Shown here piece after piece: positions 13,786-22,099 of a stretch of 29,958 nucleotides of DNA. Origin of the DNA: JBOICV01 sp050740255 (GTDB lineage: Bacteria > Pseudomonadota > Gammaproteobacteria > Nevskiales > JBOICV01); NCBI GenBank assembly GCA_050740255.1, contig JBOICV010000104.1:1-29958 (forward strand), written 5' to 3'. Position 1 is the stretch's first letter, and every line of letters begins with the position of its first letter. The position numbers were made by a program, and so were the translations under genes. Under the pieces are notes generated by a model. It was not told where the DNA came from. It did no database searches and saw only the letters and a list, made by a program, of their open reading frames with translations.

Positions 13786-15768
13786 CTACATGTACTGACC
13801 GGGCAGCACGTTCGCCAGCGCAATGGCCGCGGGGCTGAGCCGCTCCTGCTTGCCCTTGGCCGCTGCCGCGGAAGAAGGGAACAACTGGAAGCCGAGACTT
13901 AACAGCGAATCGTTGATCTTGGGCCATAGCGCATAGGACAGCTCCGCCGTCGTGCCGAGCGGCGTCTTGATGCGCTTGGGTTTGCTGACGATGGCCTTGA
14001 CCACCAGATTGGCCGCCTGATCCGGCGTCAGCGTCGGCACGTAGTCGTACATCTTGGTGGGCGCGATCATCGGCGTACGCACCAACGGCATGTAAATCGT
14101 AGTGAGGTTTATGTCATAGGCCTTGACCTCGGCCGACAGGCAGCGCGAAAACGCGTCCAGCGCCGACTTGCTGGCGACATAAGCCGAGAAACGGGCGGCA
14201 TTCGCCAATACGCCGATTGAGGAGATGTTGATGATCTGTCCGCGCTTGCGCTTGGCCATCGACGGCAACAGGCCCATCATCACGCGGATCGCGCCGAAGT
14301 AGTTGAGCTGCATGGTGCGCTCGAAATCGTGGAAGCGGTCGAGCGACTCCATCACCGCGCGGCGGATCGAGCGGCCGGCGTTGTTGACCAGAATGTCCAC
14401 ATGGCCGTGTTCCTCGAGAATCCTGGCGAGGCAGGCGTCGATGGCTTTCAGATCGCTGAGGTCGCAGGAATAGACGAAGGCCTTGCCGCCCATCTTCTCG
14501 ATCATGCCCTGGGTCTTTTCCAGCGCCTCGATGCCGCGCGCCACCAGCAGCACGCGCGCGCCGGCCTTGCCGAGTTTCTTCGCCACCGTGAAGCCAATGC
14601 CAGAGGAAGCGCCTGTGACCATCGCCACCTTGCCGCGCACGGCTTTAATCAGGCGCGCGTTGATCTTGACTTCGGTATCGAGATTCCACTCCCAGTAATC
14701 CCACAACTTTTCGGCGTACAGCTCCAGGCGCGGGCATTTGATGTCGGTGCCGCGCAAGGCGCGGCGGGTGTTGGCGTCGTCGAACTCGGCCTTGTTATTG
14801 ATATAGCCGAACACCGAGGTCGGAATGCCGATGGTGGCCGATACCGTCTTGGTCAACTGCGCCATCGGCAAGCGCGCGAGCAGCCGCTTGGCCCCGGAGG
14901 GCATCATGGATTTCACATCCGGCACCGGCAGGCGGGCGCCGAATTCGGGGCCGTGGGCGGCGGCGAAGATCGCCGCCAGGGTTTCGCCCACGCTGGGCAT
15001 GGGGGTTTGCAGCAAATGAAAAGTCTGCCCGTCGAGCCCGGTCTTGTGGGCGATGTGATCCATCGCATTGACCACATAGTCCACCGGCACGACCGGCATC
15101 TTGCCGCCCTCGATGCCCAATAGCGGCAGCCATTTCGGCACCTTGTCGCGGATTTTTTGCACGGTCTTGAAGAAATAATAAGGCCCGTCGATCTTGTCCA
15201 TCTCGCCGGTTTCGCTGTGGCCGACCACCGCGCCGGGACGGTAGATGCGGAACGGCACTCGGCACTCGTCCCGCACGATTTTCTCGCTCTCGAATTTGCT
15301 GCGGTAGTAGGGGTGATCCAGCTTCTGTCCTTCGTCGAACAGGGTCTCGCTGAAATTGCCGACAAAATCGTTGCCGGCCACCGCGATGGAGCTGACATGA
15401 TGCAGCCGCGCCTCTCCGCCCAGCTCGTTCACGAAGTTCACCAGGTTGCGCGTGCCTTCGTTATTGATCTGATCGGCCTGGGCGTCGCTCATATTCATGT
15501 CATAAACCGCCGCGAGGTGGAACACGTGGTCAATATGGCCGGCGAGCTTTTTACGATCGGCCTTGCCGACGAGTCCGGCTTCGGTGATGTCGCCCCACAC
15601 CGGCAGCAGACGCTCCTCATCCGCGTTGAGACGTTCGCGCAGCGCCTCGAATTTTTCCTTGGAAGAGCGGCGCATGAGCACATAAATCTTGCTGTTGCGG
15701 CGCTCCAGCAGGCGTGCGATCAGAAAACGGCCGATAAACCCCGTGGCACCCGTTACGAAATACTGCAT
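13786..15768 (-). CDS. Fatty-alcohol-forming acyl-CoA/ACP reductase, two-domain SDR (Marinobacter FAR type)
   Basis: 660 residues with two Rossmann modules. The N-terminal extended SDR has TGATGFIG at residues 6-13, DHVFHLAAVYDM, HHVSSIAVAG and HPYYRSKFESE (Y-x3-K). The C-terminal classical SDR has VTGASSGIG near residue 385, LVNNAGRSIRRAV, NISSIG and SAYVASKSALDAFSRC. Length, order and many blocks (RIYRPGAVVGHSETGEMDK, DGPYYFF, RFHDFERTMQLNYFG, MPLVRTPMIAPTK) match the Marinobacter enzyme that reduces acyl-CoA via the aldehyde to fatty alcohol with NADPH. I chose ATG 15768 because AGGGG lies about 7 bases upstream and the Rossmann strand starts there. Its alcohol product is the natural substrate of the WS/DGAT at 7192. 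Confidence 0.92.
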   Translation of the reverse strand: MQYFVTGATGFIGRFLIARLLERRNSKIYVLMRRSSKEKFEALRERLNADEERLLPVWGDITEAGLVGKADRKKLAGHIDHVFHLAAVYDMNMSDAQADQINNEGTRNLVNFVNELGGEARLHHVSSIAVAGNDFVGNFSETLFDEGQKLDHPYYRSKFESEKIVRDECRVPFRIYRPGAVVGHSETGEMDKIDGPYYFFKTVQKIRDKVPKWLPLLGIEGGKMPVVPVDYVVNAMDHIAHKTGLDGQTFHLLQTPMPSVGETLAAIFAAAHGPEFGARLPVPDVKSMMPSGAKRLLARLPMAQLTKTVSATIGIPTSVFGYINNKAEFDDANTRRALRGTDIKCPRLELYAEKLWDYWEWNLDTEVKINARLIKAVRGKVAMVTGASSGIGFTVAKKLGKAGARVLLVARGIEALEKTQGMIEKMGGKAFVYSCDLSDLKAIDACLARILEEHGHVDILVNNAGRSIRRAVMESLDRFHDFERTMQLNYFGAIRVMMGLLPSMAKRKRGQIINISSIGVLANAARFSAYVASKSALDAFSRCLSAEVKAYDINLTTIYMPLVRTPMIAPTKMYDYVPTLTPDQAANLVVKAIVSKPKRIKTPLGTTAELSYALWPKINDSLLSLGFQLFPSSAAAAKGKQERLSPAAIALANVLPGQYM

Positions 15769-15786
15769 GGCTTTCCCCTGCAAATC

Positions 15787-16224
15787 TTAGTGTTGTACGG
15801 CGAGTACGAAACCTGCCGCGGCGAGAGCGCCAAGTTTACGCCGAATTGTTACCAGCTGATTGGACGGATAAGGCTGGGGCGGCAGCTTGCCCCAGATCGG
15901 CGCGGGCCAGGCCGGGTCGGTACTGAAACGCGCGATGTGATGCAGATGCAACTGCGGCACGATATTGCCGAGCGCGGCGATATTGAGCTTTTCCGGCCGG
16001 AACTCGGCGGTCAGCCAGCGGGCCAGCGCATCGGATTCGCGCCAGAGCTGGCTGCGGTCGCCGCTGGCCAACTCGTGAATTTCGCGCACACGGGGGCGGC
16101 GGGGCACCAGAATGAACCAGGGGTAGTGCGCGTCATTCATCAGCAGCAGCCGGCAGAGCGGGAAATCACCCAGCCAGAAGCTGTCGGCGGCGAGCCGGTC
16201 GTGCAGGTCAAAGCTTTGGTTCAT
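15787..16224 (-). CDS. HIT-domain protein
   Basis: 145 residues. The histidine triad stretch is IVPQLHLHHIARF, a variant typical of this proteobacterial HIT subgroup, followed by DPAWPAPIWG. HIT proteins hydrolyse or transfer nucleotidyl groups; the substrate here is unknown. ATG 16224 (MNQSFDLHDRL) has GGAG about 9 bases upstream; the open frame runs further but the extra part is overlap with the divergent gene. The stop is 18 bases before the acyl reductase start, so the two are probably co-transcribed. Confidence 0.85.
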   Translation of the reverse strand: MNQSFDLHDRLAADSFWLGDFPLCRLLLMNDAHYPWFILVPRRPRVREIHELASGDRSQLWRESDALARWLTAEFRPEKLNIAALGNIVPQLHLHHIARFSTDPAWPAPIWGKLPPQPYPSNQLVTIRRKLGALAAAGFVLAVQH

Positions 16225-16290
16225 TGAGTCGGCTCCATGCGATGATTCTAAAACTTTACCCACCCTATCGACTGACTTTCGGGAGTTGCC

Positions 16291-16929
16291 ATGGCGCGCA
16301 CCGCCCTTCTTGCTGGAGCCACCGGCGCGGTCGGCGGCTTTGTGCTGCAGCGCCTGCTGGCTGATCCGGACTACAAATCCGTCACCGCGCTGGTACGGCG
16401 GGCGCCGGCGCAAAAGAATCCCAAACTGCGTGTCCAGCAAACCGATTTTGATTTGCTCGATGCGCAGCACGCCTTGTTCGCCGTGGACGACGTGTTCTGC
16501 TGTCTCGGCACGACTCTGCGCAGCGCCGGCTCAAAAGCCGCCTTCGAACGGGTGGATTATCACTACGTGGTCAAGTGCGCGGAGCTGGCGGCGCAGGCCG
16601 GCGCCCGACAATTCCTGCTTATCTCCGCGATCGGCGCGAGCGCAAAGGCGTCGGCGTTCTACAGTCAGGTGAAGGGGCGTGCGGAAGAGGCGGTCAAGCA
16701 ACAGAAAATTCCGGGCATTCACATCCTGCAACCCTCGCTGCTGCTAGGACCGCGCGCCGAAAGCCGGCCCGGCGAGCATCTCGCCAAAATGCTGGCGCCG
16801 GCGTTGTCGCTGATAACCAGGGGACCGCTGGCGAAATATCGCCCCATTCAAGCCGAGGAAGTGGCGCGGCGGATGGTGGACTACGCCAAATCAGATCAGC
16901 GCGGTGTGCACGTACATCATCTAGGCTGA
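16291..16929 (+). CDS. NAD(P)-binding atypical SDR (HTATIP2-like oxidoreductase)
   Basis: 212 residues, a single Rossmann domain: LLAGATGAVGGFVLQRLL at the N-terminus, VRRAP after strand two, DDVFCCLGTT, RQFLLISAIGA (strand with Ser) and YSQVKGRAEE, where the Y-x3-K of atypical SDRs sits. It resembles the TIP30/HTATIP2-like and NAD(P)H-binding proteins of proteobacteria. The substrate is unknown and no redox partner is adjacent. GGGAG lies about 5 bases before ATG 16291. It is divergent from the HIT gene and convergent with nfeD, with one base between stop codons. Confidence 0.82.
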   Translation: MARTALLAGATGAVGGFVLQRLLADPDYKSVTALVRRAPAQKNPKLRVQQTDFDLLDAQHALFAVDDVFCCLGTTLRSAGSKAAFERVDYHYVVKCAELAAQAGARQFLLISAIGASAKASAFYSQVKGRAEEAVKQQKIPGIHILQPSLLLGPRAESRPGEHLAKMLAPALSLITRGPLAKYRPIQAEEVARRMVDYAKSDQRGVHVHHLG

Positions 16930-16930
16930 T

Positions 16931-17383
16931 CTAACCAACCGCCTCCACCACCAGCGTCGCACCGTCGGCACGCACCACCCGCACGGTGCGGCCGGCGGGC
17001 AGATCCGGTCCATGGACGCGCCAGGAAGTGTCATCCACCCGCAGCTTGCCTTCCCCGTTCACGATCGCGGCATCGAGCGTGAACTGGCGGCCAGTGTATT
17101 GCTCGCCGCGACGATTGAGCCTGGGTTGATCGCTAGTCTGCTCCGGCTGCTTGACGCGCCAGCGATGCCACAGCAGGACACTGCCCACTGATAACGCTGA
17201 AAACAACAGCAGTTGCCACTCCCAGACCATCCCGGGCGCCAGGAACAATACGACGCCGACGACTGCGGCGGCAAAGCTCACCCAGAGCAGATAAAAGGTG
17301 CCGGTGACGGTTTCGAGCAGCAGCAGCGCCGCCGCCACCACCCACCAGTGCCAGAAAACCACATGTTGAAAAATCGCGTCCAT
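16931..17383 (-). CDS. NfeD-family membrane protein
   Basis: 150 residues. N-terminal membrane helices (WWVVAAALLLLETVTGTFYLLWVSF, VVGVVLFLA and QLLLFSALSVGSVLLW) are followed by a soluble OB-fold domain (GRQFTLDAAIVNGEGKLRVDDTSWRVHGPDLPAGRTVRVV), the truncated NfeD architecture. Members pair with SPFH proteins in membrane quality control and lipid-microdomain organisation. It starts 2 bases after the SPFH stop, with its ribosome site inside that gene, so the two form one operon. Confidence 0.9.
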   Translation of the reverse strand: MDAIFQHVVFWHWWVVAAALLLLETVTGTFYLLWVSFAAAVVGVVLFLAPGMVWEWQLLLFSALSVGSVLLWHRWRVKQPEQTSDQPRLNRRGEQYTGRQFTLDAAIVNGEGKLRVDDTSWRVHGPDLPAGRTVRVVRADGATLVVEAVG

Positions 17384-17385
17384 GC

Positions 17386-18318
17386 TCAGGCCTTTGCCGA
17401 CGCGGCTTTCAAGCCGGCGGACTTGGCCAGCTCCGCGATGCCGCCGATGGCGCCGATGACACTAGCGGCCTCCAGCGGCATCAGCACCAGCTTCTGGTTG
17501 GGCGCCGCGCCAATTTCCTTGAGCGCTTCGACGTATTTGGTGGCGACGAAGTAATTGATTGCCTGCACGTCGCCCTTGGCGATCGCCTGCGACACCAGTT
17601 CGGTCGCCTTGGCCTCGGCCTGCGCCAGGCGTTCGCGCGCCTCGGCGTCGCGGAAGGCGGCTTCCTTGCGGCCTTCGGCTTCCAGCACCGCGGCCTGCTT
17701 CTCGCCCTCGGCTTTCAGAATTGCGGCCTGGCGGAATCCCTCGGCCTCCAGCACATTGGCGCGCTTGTCGCGCTCTGCTTTCATCTGCCGGCCCATGCTC
17801 TCGACCAGGTCGGCGGGCGGACGGATATCCTTGATTTCCACCCGCGTGACCTTGATACCCCAGGGCGTGGTCGCCGCATCTACTACGCCAAGCAGTTTGA
17901 TATTGATGTGATCACGCTGGGACAGCAGCTCGTCCAGGTCCATCGAGCCCATCACGGTGCGCAGATTGGTCATCGTGAGCTGCATGATGGCGGTTTCGAG
18001 ATGCGTGATCTCATACGCCGCTTTTGCTGCATCCAGCACCTGGAAGAACACCACGCCGTCCACGCCCACCATGGCGTTGTCCTTGGTGATGACTTCCTGG
18101 CTCGGCACGTCCAGCACCTGTTCCATCATATTGATGCGCCGGCCGATGCGGTTCACATACGGCACCATGAGATGCAGACCCGGCTGGAAAGTGGCCCGGT
18201 ATTTGCCAAAACGCTCAATGGTGTATTCCATGCCCTGCGACACTGTGACAATGCCCTTGTAAACGGTAACCAGGGCGAGCGCTACGAGAAAGCCGGCAAA
18301 AATGGCAAAACCAGTCAT
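17386..18318 (-). CDS. SPFH/Band 7 membrane protein (QmcA/stomatin type)
   Basis: 310 residues. One N-terminal membrane helix (FAIFAGFLVALALVTVYKGI), then the SPFH domain (VSQGMEYTIERFGKYRATFQPGLHLMVPYV, VITKDNAMVGVDGVVFFQV, RTVMGSMDLDELLSQRD, GIKVTRVEIKDIRPP), then a long Ala/Glu coiled coil (KAEGEKQAAVLEAEGRKEAA). This is the stomatin/QmcA pattern, which forms large membrane cages around proteases. A GTG at 18321 is possible, but AGGAG (18325-18329 region) is best placed for ATG 18318. Its operon partner is nfeD. Confidence 0.92.
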   Translation of the reverse strand: MTGFAIFAGFLVALALVTVYKGIVTVSQGMEYTIERFGKYRATFQPGLHLMVPYVNRIGRRINMMEQVLDVPSQEVITKDNAMVGVDGVVFFQVLDAAKAAYEITHLETAIMQLTMTNLRTVMGSMDLDELLSQRDHINIKLLGVVDAATTPWGIKVTRVEIKDIRPPADLVESMGRQMKAERDKRANVLEAEGFRQAAILKAEGEKQAAVLEAEGRKEAAFRDAEARERLAQAEAKATELVSQAIAKGDVQAINYFVATKYVEALKEIGAAPNQKLVLMPLEAASVIGAIGGIAELAKSAGLKAASAKA

Positions 18319-18352
18319 CACGAACTCCTGTTCGATCAGCTTATATCTTGAA

Positions 18353-18907
18353 TCAGTTGGGTGACGCGGGTGTTTCAGTGCTTGGCGCGGCCGGCGCTTC
18401 CTTGGGTTCCGGCGGCGCTTCGATTCTTTCCGGTGGTGCTGCGGGCGGATCCTGGACCGTAATGGTGATGACTTCAGAAATCACCACCGGGTCATGCGGA
18501 ATATGGTTCTTGTCGCCCATCAGCAATTGCAGCGTGTGCTCGCCCGGCGGCAAAGTGATGCGCACTTCGGTCTGGCCGCCGCCGAAGTGCCGATGCTTAT
18601 CATCCGCGGGAATGAACTTGTCAGCCGCCGGTGGCTCCTCGACGTCGATCAATAAATGATGGTGGCCGGTCGCAGGGCGTTCGACCCCTGCCGGCGCCAC
18701 GCCCATCCCGGACAAGGCAAAACGCACCAGGAAAGGATTGGTGACGGTCGCACCCTGCTTGGGAAAGCTGATATACGCGCGCGCCTCCGGCGGCGCCGGC
18801 GTGCGGGCCGGCGTTTCGACCGCGGGAGACGGTTCTTGCGCCAGCGCGGCCCCTGCGCAGAGCGCAAAAAGACCGATCGCGGCATAAGGGAAGAGCTTAA
18901 ATGTCAT
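18353..18907 (-). CDS. DUF4399 exported protein
   Basis: 184 residues from ATG 18907. Signal peptide MTFKLFPYAAIGLFALCAGA (cleaved about ALA-QE), a Pro/Ala-rich spacer, then the DUF4399 core: ISFPKQGATVTNPFLVRFALSGMGV, GHHHLLIDV, HRHFGGGQTE, LPPGEHTLQLLMGDKNHIPH and ISEVITITV. A Pro-rich tail (PPAAPPERIEAPPEPKEAPAAP) closes it. The His-rich core could bind metal; function is unassigned. GAGGT stands 7 bases upstream of the chosen start, and the frame further upstream is not conserved in look. It lies 31 bases upstream of the SPFH gene start and could be in the same operon. Confidence 0.83.
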   Translation of the reverse strand: MTFKLFPYAAIGLFALCAGAALAQEPSPAVETPARTPAPPEARAYISFPKQGATVTNPFLVRFALSGMGVAPAGVERPATGHHHLLIDVEEPPAADKFIPADDKHRHFGGGQTEVRITLPPGEHTLQLLMGDKNHIPHDPVVISEVITITVQDPPAAPPERIEAPPEPKEAPAAPSTETPASPN

Positions 18908-18977
18908 CGCTGCTACCTCGCCCCGGAGCCCCCAAGACAACGATGCGCCTAAAGATAGCAGGAAACGCGCCAGATGC

Positions 18978-19490
18978 TTAGCGTTCCCGTAAACGCGGCA
19001 GCAGCATGGGGAAATTGCAGGGCTGGGTGCGGGCGTCGAGCTGGGGGGCCAGAATCTTGTCCCAGGCCAGGACGCAGGCATTTTTCGAGCCCGGCAGGCA
19101 GAAAATCAGGGTGCCCTTGGCCAGGCCGGCGCAAGCGCGCGATTGAATCGTGGCGGCGCCGATTTGGGCATAGGAAAGCTGGCGGAACAGCTCGCCAAAG
19201 CCCTCCAACTCCCGGTCGAACAGCGGCTTTAGGGCGTCCACCGTCACGTCACGGCCGGTGATACCGGTGCCGCCCGTGGTCAATATCACCTGCACCCTAT
19301 CGGCTCCAACCCAGCCCGCCACGGCGGCCTGCAGCAAATCCCGGTCGTCGCGCAGGATTTTGCGGTCGGCCAGTTGATGTCCCGCCGCCTTCAGGCGGTC
19401 AATCAGCAGCGCCCCGGACTCGTCGGTGGTTTCGCTGCGCGAATCAGACACCGTCAGCACGGCGATATTGAGCGGCTGAAAATCGGACAT
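18978..19490 (-). CDS. moaB: Molybdenum cofactor biosynthesis protein MoaB
   Basis: 170 residues, the usual length. MoaB/MogA fold proteins adenylylate molybdopterin. Conserved: IAVLTVSDSRSETTDESGALL, ILTTGGTGITGRDVTVDAL, GFGELFRQLSYAQIGAATIQSRACAG and the tail CLPGSKNACVLAWDKILAPQLDARTQPCNF. All match MoaB rather than the fused MoeA/CinA forms. Other moa genes are not in the window. It is divergent from hinT. Confidence 0.93.
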   Translation of the reverse strand: MSDFQPLNIAVLTVSDSRSETTDESGALLIDRLKAAGHQLADRKILRDDRDLLQAAVAGWVGADRVQVILTTGGTGITGRDVTVDALKPLFDRELEGFGELFRQLSYAQIGAATIQSRACAGLAKGTLIFCLPGSKNACVLAWDKILAPQLDARTQPCNFPMLLPRLRER

Positions 19491-19532
19491 GGCGGGAGTA
19501 TTGTATGCCCTTGCCTATCGATGACTTCAGCC

Positions 19533-19871
19533 ATGTCGAAGACGCTTTTCGAAAAAATCGCCGCCCGCGAAATCCCCGCAAAAATCGTGCATGAGGATGA
19601 GCATTGTTTTGCGATCCAGGATGTCAATCCGCAGGCGCCGCTACACCTGCTGGTGATTCCGCGCAAAGTGATCGAAAAACTAAGTGACGCCACGGCTCCC
19701 GATCAGGCGCTGCTCGGCCATCTGCTGCTGGTGGCGAAAAAGCTCGCCATGGACGCGGGTTACGAGGATTTCCGGCTGAACATCAACAACGGCGCTGGCG
19801 CGGGACAGAGCGTATTTCATCTGCACCTGCATGTGCTGGCCGGCAGACCGTTCCGCTGGCCGCCCGGATAG
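19533..19871 (+). CDS. hinT: HIT-family purine nucleoside phosphoramidase HinT
   Basis: 112 residues, the standard HinT length. Start ATG 19533 gives MSKTLFEKIAAREIPAKIVHE, the usual HinT N-terminus; a frame to 19521 adds four residues. Conserved HCFAIQDVNPQAPLHLLVIPRK, then FRLNINNGAGAGQSVFHLHLHVLAGR with the histidine triad HLHLHV and the upstream Asn. It hydrolyses adenosine phosphoramidates. A second, unrelated HIT gene is at 15787. Confidence 0.93.
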   Translation: MSKTLFEKIAAREIPAKIVHEDEHCFAIQDVNPQAPLHLLVIPRKVIEKLSDATAPDQALLGHLLLVAKKLAMDAGYEDFRLNINNGAGAGQSVFHLHLHVLAGRPFRWPPG

Positions 19872-19950
19872 TGCGCCGGCTGAGCCGGGCGCTCTGCTAA
19901 AATTACCCGTTGCGCTTGAATAACGGGCTTGTGCCCGCAAATAGCTAGTT

Positions 19951-20781
19951 ATGGCCAAGACTTCCGCCGTTAAACCCCTGCCCGACCTGATGCGTCAGCC
20001 GATCGAGGACGTGCAGGGCAGCGCCGACACGCGCCGGCTGCCGATCAACAAGGTGGGCATCCGCAGCATCCGTCATCCGATGCGCATCTCGCAGCGGGTC
20101 GGCGGCGAGCTGCATACGATCGCGGACTTCAGCATGTACGTGGACCTGCCGCATCACTTCAAAGGCACCCACATGTCGCGCTTCGTCGAGATTCTGAACG
20201 CGCATGACGCCGAGATCACGGTGGAGTCGTTCCGCACCATGCTGAGCGAGATGACCGAGCGCCTGGAGGCCAACGCCGGCCATATCGAGATGCGTTTTCC
20301 GTATTTCATCCAGAAGGCGGCGCCGGTCAGCGGCGTCAAAAGCCTGATGGACTACGAAGTTACTTTTATCGGCGACAAGCTCGGTCAACGGGTGGATAGC
20401 TGGGTCAAGGTACAGGTGCCGGTGACCAGCCTGTGCCCCTGCTCCAAGAAGATATCGGATTACGGCGCGCACAATCAGCGCTCGCATGTCATCATCAAGG
20501 CCAAGCTCGACGGCTTCATGTGGCTGGAGGAGTTGATCGACGTGGCTGAGGGCGAAGCCAGCAGCCAGCTTTATGGCGTGCTGAAGCGGCCCGACGAAAA
20601 ATACGTGACTGAGCGCGCTTACGACAATCCCAAGTTCGTGGAAGACATGGTGCGCGACGTCGCCGCGCGGCTGAATGCGGACAAGCGCGTGCTGGCCTAT
20701 GTGGTGGAATCGGAGAACTTCGAGAGCATCCATAACCACTCGGCCTACGCGATGATTGAGCGCGACAAGGAAAAGAAATAA
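19951..20781 (+). CDS. folE2: GTP cyclohydrolase FolE2 (type IB)
   Basis: 276 residues. Converts GTP to dihydroneopterin triphosphate for folate (and queuosine) synthesis with a metal other than Zn in the usual enzyme FolE. Conserved: VGIRSIRHPM, THMSRFVEIL, HIEMRFPYFIQKAAPVSGV, VTSLCPCSKKISDYGAHNQRS (Cys162 and Cys164 as metal ligands), ELIDVAEGEASSQLYGVLKRPDEKYVTERAYDNPKFVED and the C-terminal VESENFESIHNHSAYA. No Zur-type palindrome is visible upstream, so zinc-starvation control is not supported here. ATG 19951 lacks a strong ribosome site. Confidence 0.95.
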   Translation: MAKTSAVKPLPDLMRQPIEDVQGSADTRRLPINKVGIRSIRHPMRISQRVGGELHTIADFSMYVDLPHHFKGTHMSRFVEILNAHDAEITVESFRTMLSEMTERLEANAGHIEMRFPYFIQKAAPVSGVKSLMDYEVTFIGDKLGQRVDSWVKVQVPVTSLCPCSKKISDYGAHNQRSHVIIKAKLDGFMWLEELIDVAEGEASSQLYGVLKRPDEKYVTERAYDNPKFVEDMVRDVAARLNADKRVLAYVVESENFESIHNHSAYAMIERDKEKK

Positions 20782-20833
20782 TCGCGGCGTTTTGCCGCAG
20801 TCCTTGCGGGTTGCGTAGCGGTAAGCTTCATCC

Positions 20834-22099
20834 ATGGCTTGGTCCTTAGGCACAACTCCCATTCAGACGGTGCGCAGCCTGTTCTGGTTGCGCTGGATTT
20901 CCGTTTTCGGACTGCTGGTGGCGTTCGCTACCGCGCATTTCAGTTTGCAGATGCCGCTGCCCTGGCTGCCGCTGCTGCTGACCTGCGGCGTACTCGCGTT
21001 GTGGAACGCAGCGGTCTGGTTCCGGCTCAGGCGGGGCTGGCCGGCAACCGAACCCGAAGTCGTACTGCATCTCGTCCTGGATGGCGCGGCACTCACGGTA
21101 TTGCTGTACTTTGCCGGCGGCGCCACCAATCCCTTCGTCTCGCTCTATCTGGTGCCGCTGGCGATCGCCGCCGCGGCGCTATCCGCGCGCTATGCCTGGG
21201 CAATCGCCGCACTGTGCATCGGCGGCTATACGCTGCTGATGTACACCCACCGGCCGCTGCCGCATATGCACGGCGAGGACTTCAACCTGCACGTGCTCGG
21301 CATGTGGCTGAACTTCATCCTGAGCGGCCTCTTGATCGCCGGCTTCGTGACGGCCATGGCGGCCGGGGTGCGCGCGCGCGACCGTGCGCTGGCTCAGGCG
21401 CGCGAAGAAGCTTTGCGCAACGAACAGATTCTCGCGCTCGGCACGCTCGCCGCGGGCGCGGCGCATGAGCTGTCAACGCCGCTCTCGACCATGCTGGTCA
21501 CCGTCGGTGAGCTGGAGCGCGATTGCCATGAGCCGGTGCTGCGCGCCGACCTGGCGCTGCTGCGCGAGCAGATTGCGCTGTGCAAACAAAAGCTCAGCGG
21601 CCTGCTGTCGGCGCACGGCGTCGCCCGCGGCGAGCCGCTCCTGCGTCAGCCGCTGCGCCACTGGCTTGAGGTGGTGGTGGCGCAATGGCGGATATTACGG
21701 CCCGAGTGCGAACCCGTGATCGAGTTTCGGCAACCGTTTGCCGGACGGACAATCGTCGCGGATCCGGCGCTGGCGCAGACTTTCGGCAACATCCTCGACA
21801 ACGCGGCGGACGCTTCAAAGAGTTGCGGCAGCGCGCACATCGGTTTACGTGCCGCCACCGCCGACGCTTGCCTGATTCTGGAGGTTGAAGACGAGGGGCC
21901 TGGACTGAATGAAGCACAACGCGAACAGGCGGGGCGGCTGTTCTTCACCACCAAACCGCAGGGGTTTGGACTCGGTCTGGTGTTGAGCAACGCCGTGCTG
22001 GCCCGGATCGGCGGGGAATTGACGCTCACCGCACGCACCGGCGGCGGGGTCTGCGCCCGCGTGCGCGTGCCCTTGGCCGCGCTGGAGATGGCCCCGTGA
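20834..22099 (+). CDS. RegB/PrrB-family redox sensor histidine kinase
   Basis: 421 residues. Six membrane helices occupy residues about 15-185. GGATNPF near residue 95 is the RegB quinone/heme-interacting motif. H-box AAGAAHELSTPLSTM gives phospho-acceptor His211; Cys near 250 (ALCKQKL) sits where RegB carries its redox Cys. Kinase: NILDNAADAS (N-box), VEDEGPGLN (G1) and GFGLGLVLSNAV (G2). RegB-type kinases signal membrane redox state to a short RegA-type regulator. Its stop overlaps the start of the regulator gene by 4 bases (GTGA). Confidence 0.9.
   Translation: MAWSLGTTPIQTVRSLFWLRWISVFGLLVAFATAHFSLQMPLPWLPLLLTCGVLALWNAAVWFRLRRGWPATEPEVVLHLVLDGAALTVLLYFAGGATNPFVSLYLVPLAIAAAALSARYAWAIAALCIGGYTLLMYTHRPLPHMHGEDFNLHVLGMWLNFILSGLLIAGFVTAMAAGVRARDRALAQAREEALRNEQILALGTLAAGAAHELSTPLSTMLVTVGELERDCHEPVLRADLALLREQIALCKQKLSGLLSAHGVARGEPLLRQPLRHWLEVVVAQWRILRPECEPVIEFRQPFAGRTIVADPALAQTFGNILDNAADASKSCGSAHIGLRAATADACLILEVEDEGPGLNEAQREQAGRLFFTTKPQGFGLGLVLSNAVLARIGGELTLTARTGGGVCARVRVPLAALEMAP

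Noticed and set aside
14329..15123. 264-residue plus-strand open frame
   Set aside because: Antisense shadow of the acyl reductase gene; His/Ala-rich with no recognisable motif.
19880..19950. Possible Zur operator upstream of folE2
   Set aside because: FolE2 is often zinc-regulated, but no palindrome of the Zur type is visible, only CGGGC-TTGT-GCCCG.
19945..20862. 305-residue minus-strand open frame
   Set aside because: Antisense to folE2, which has full family conservation.
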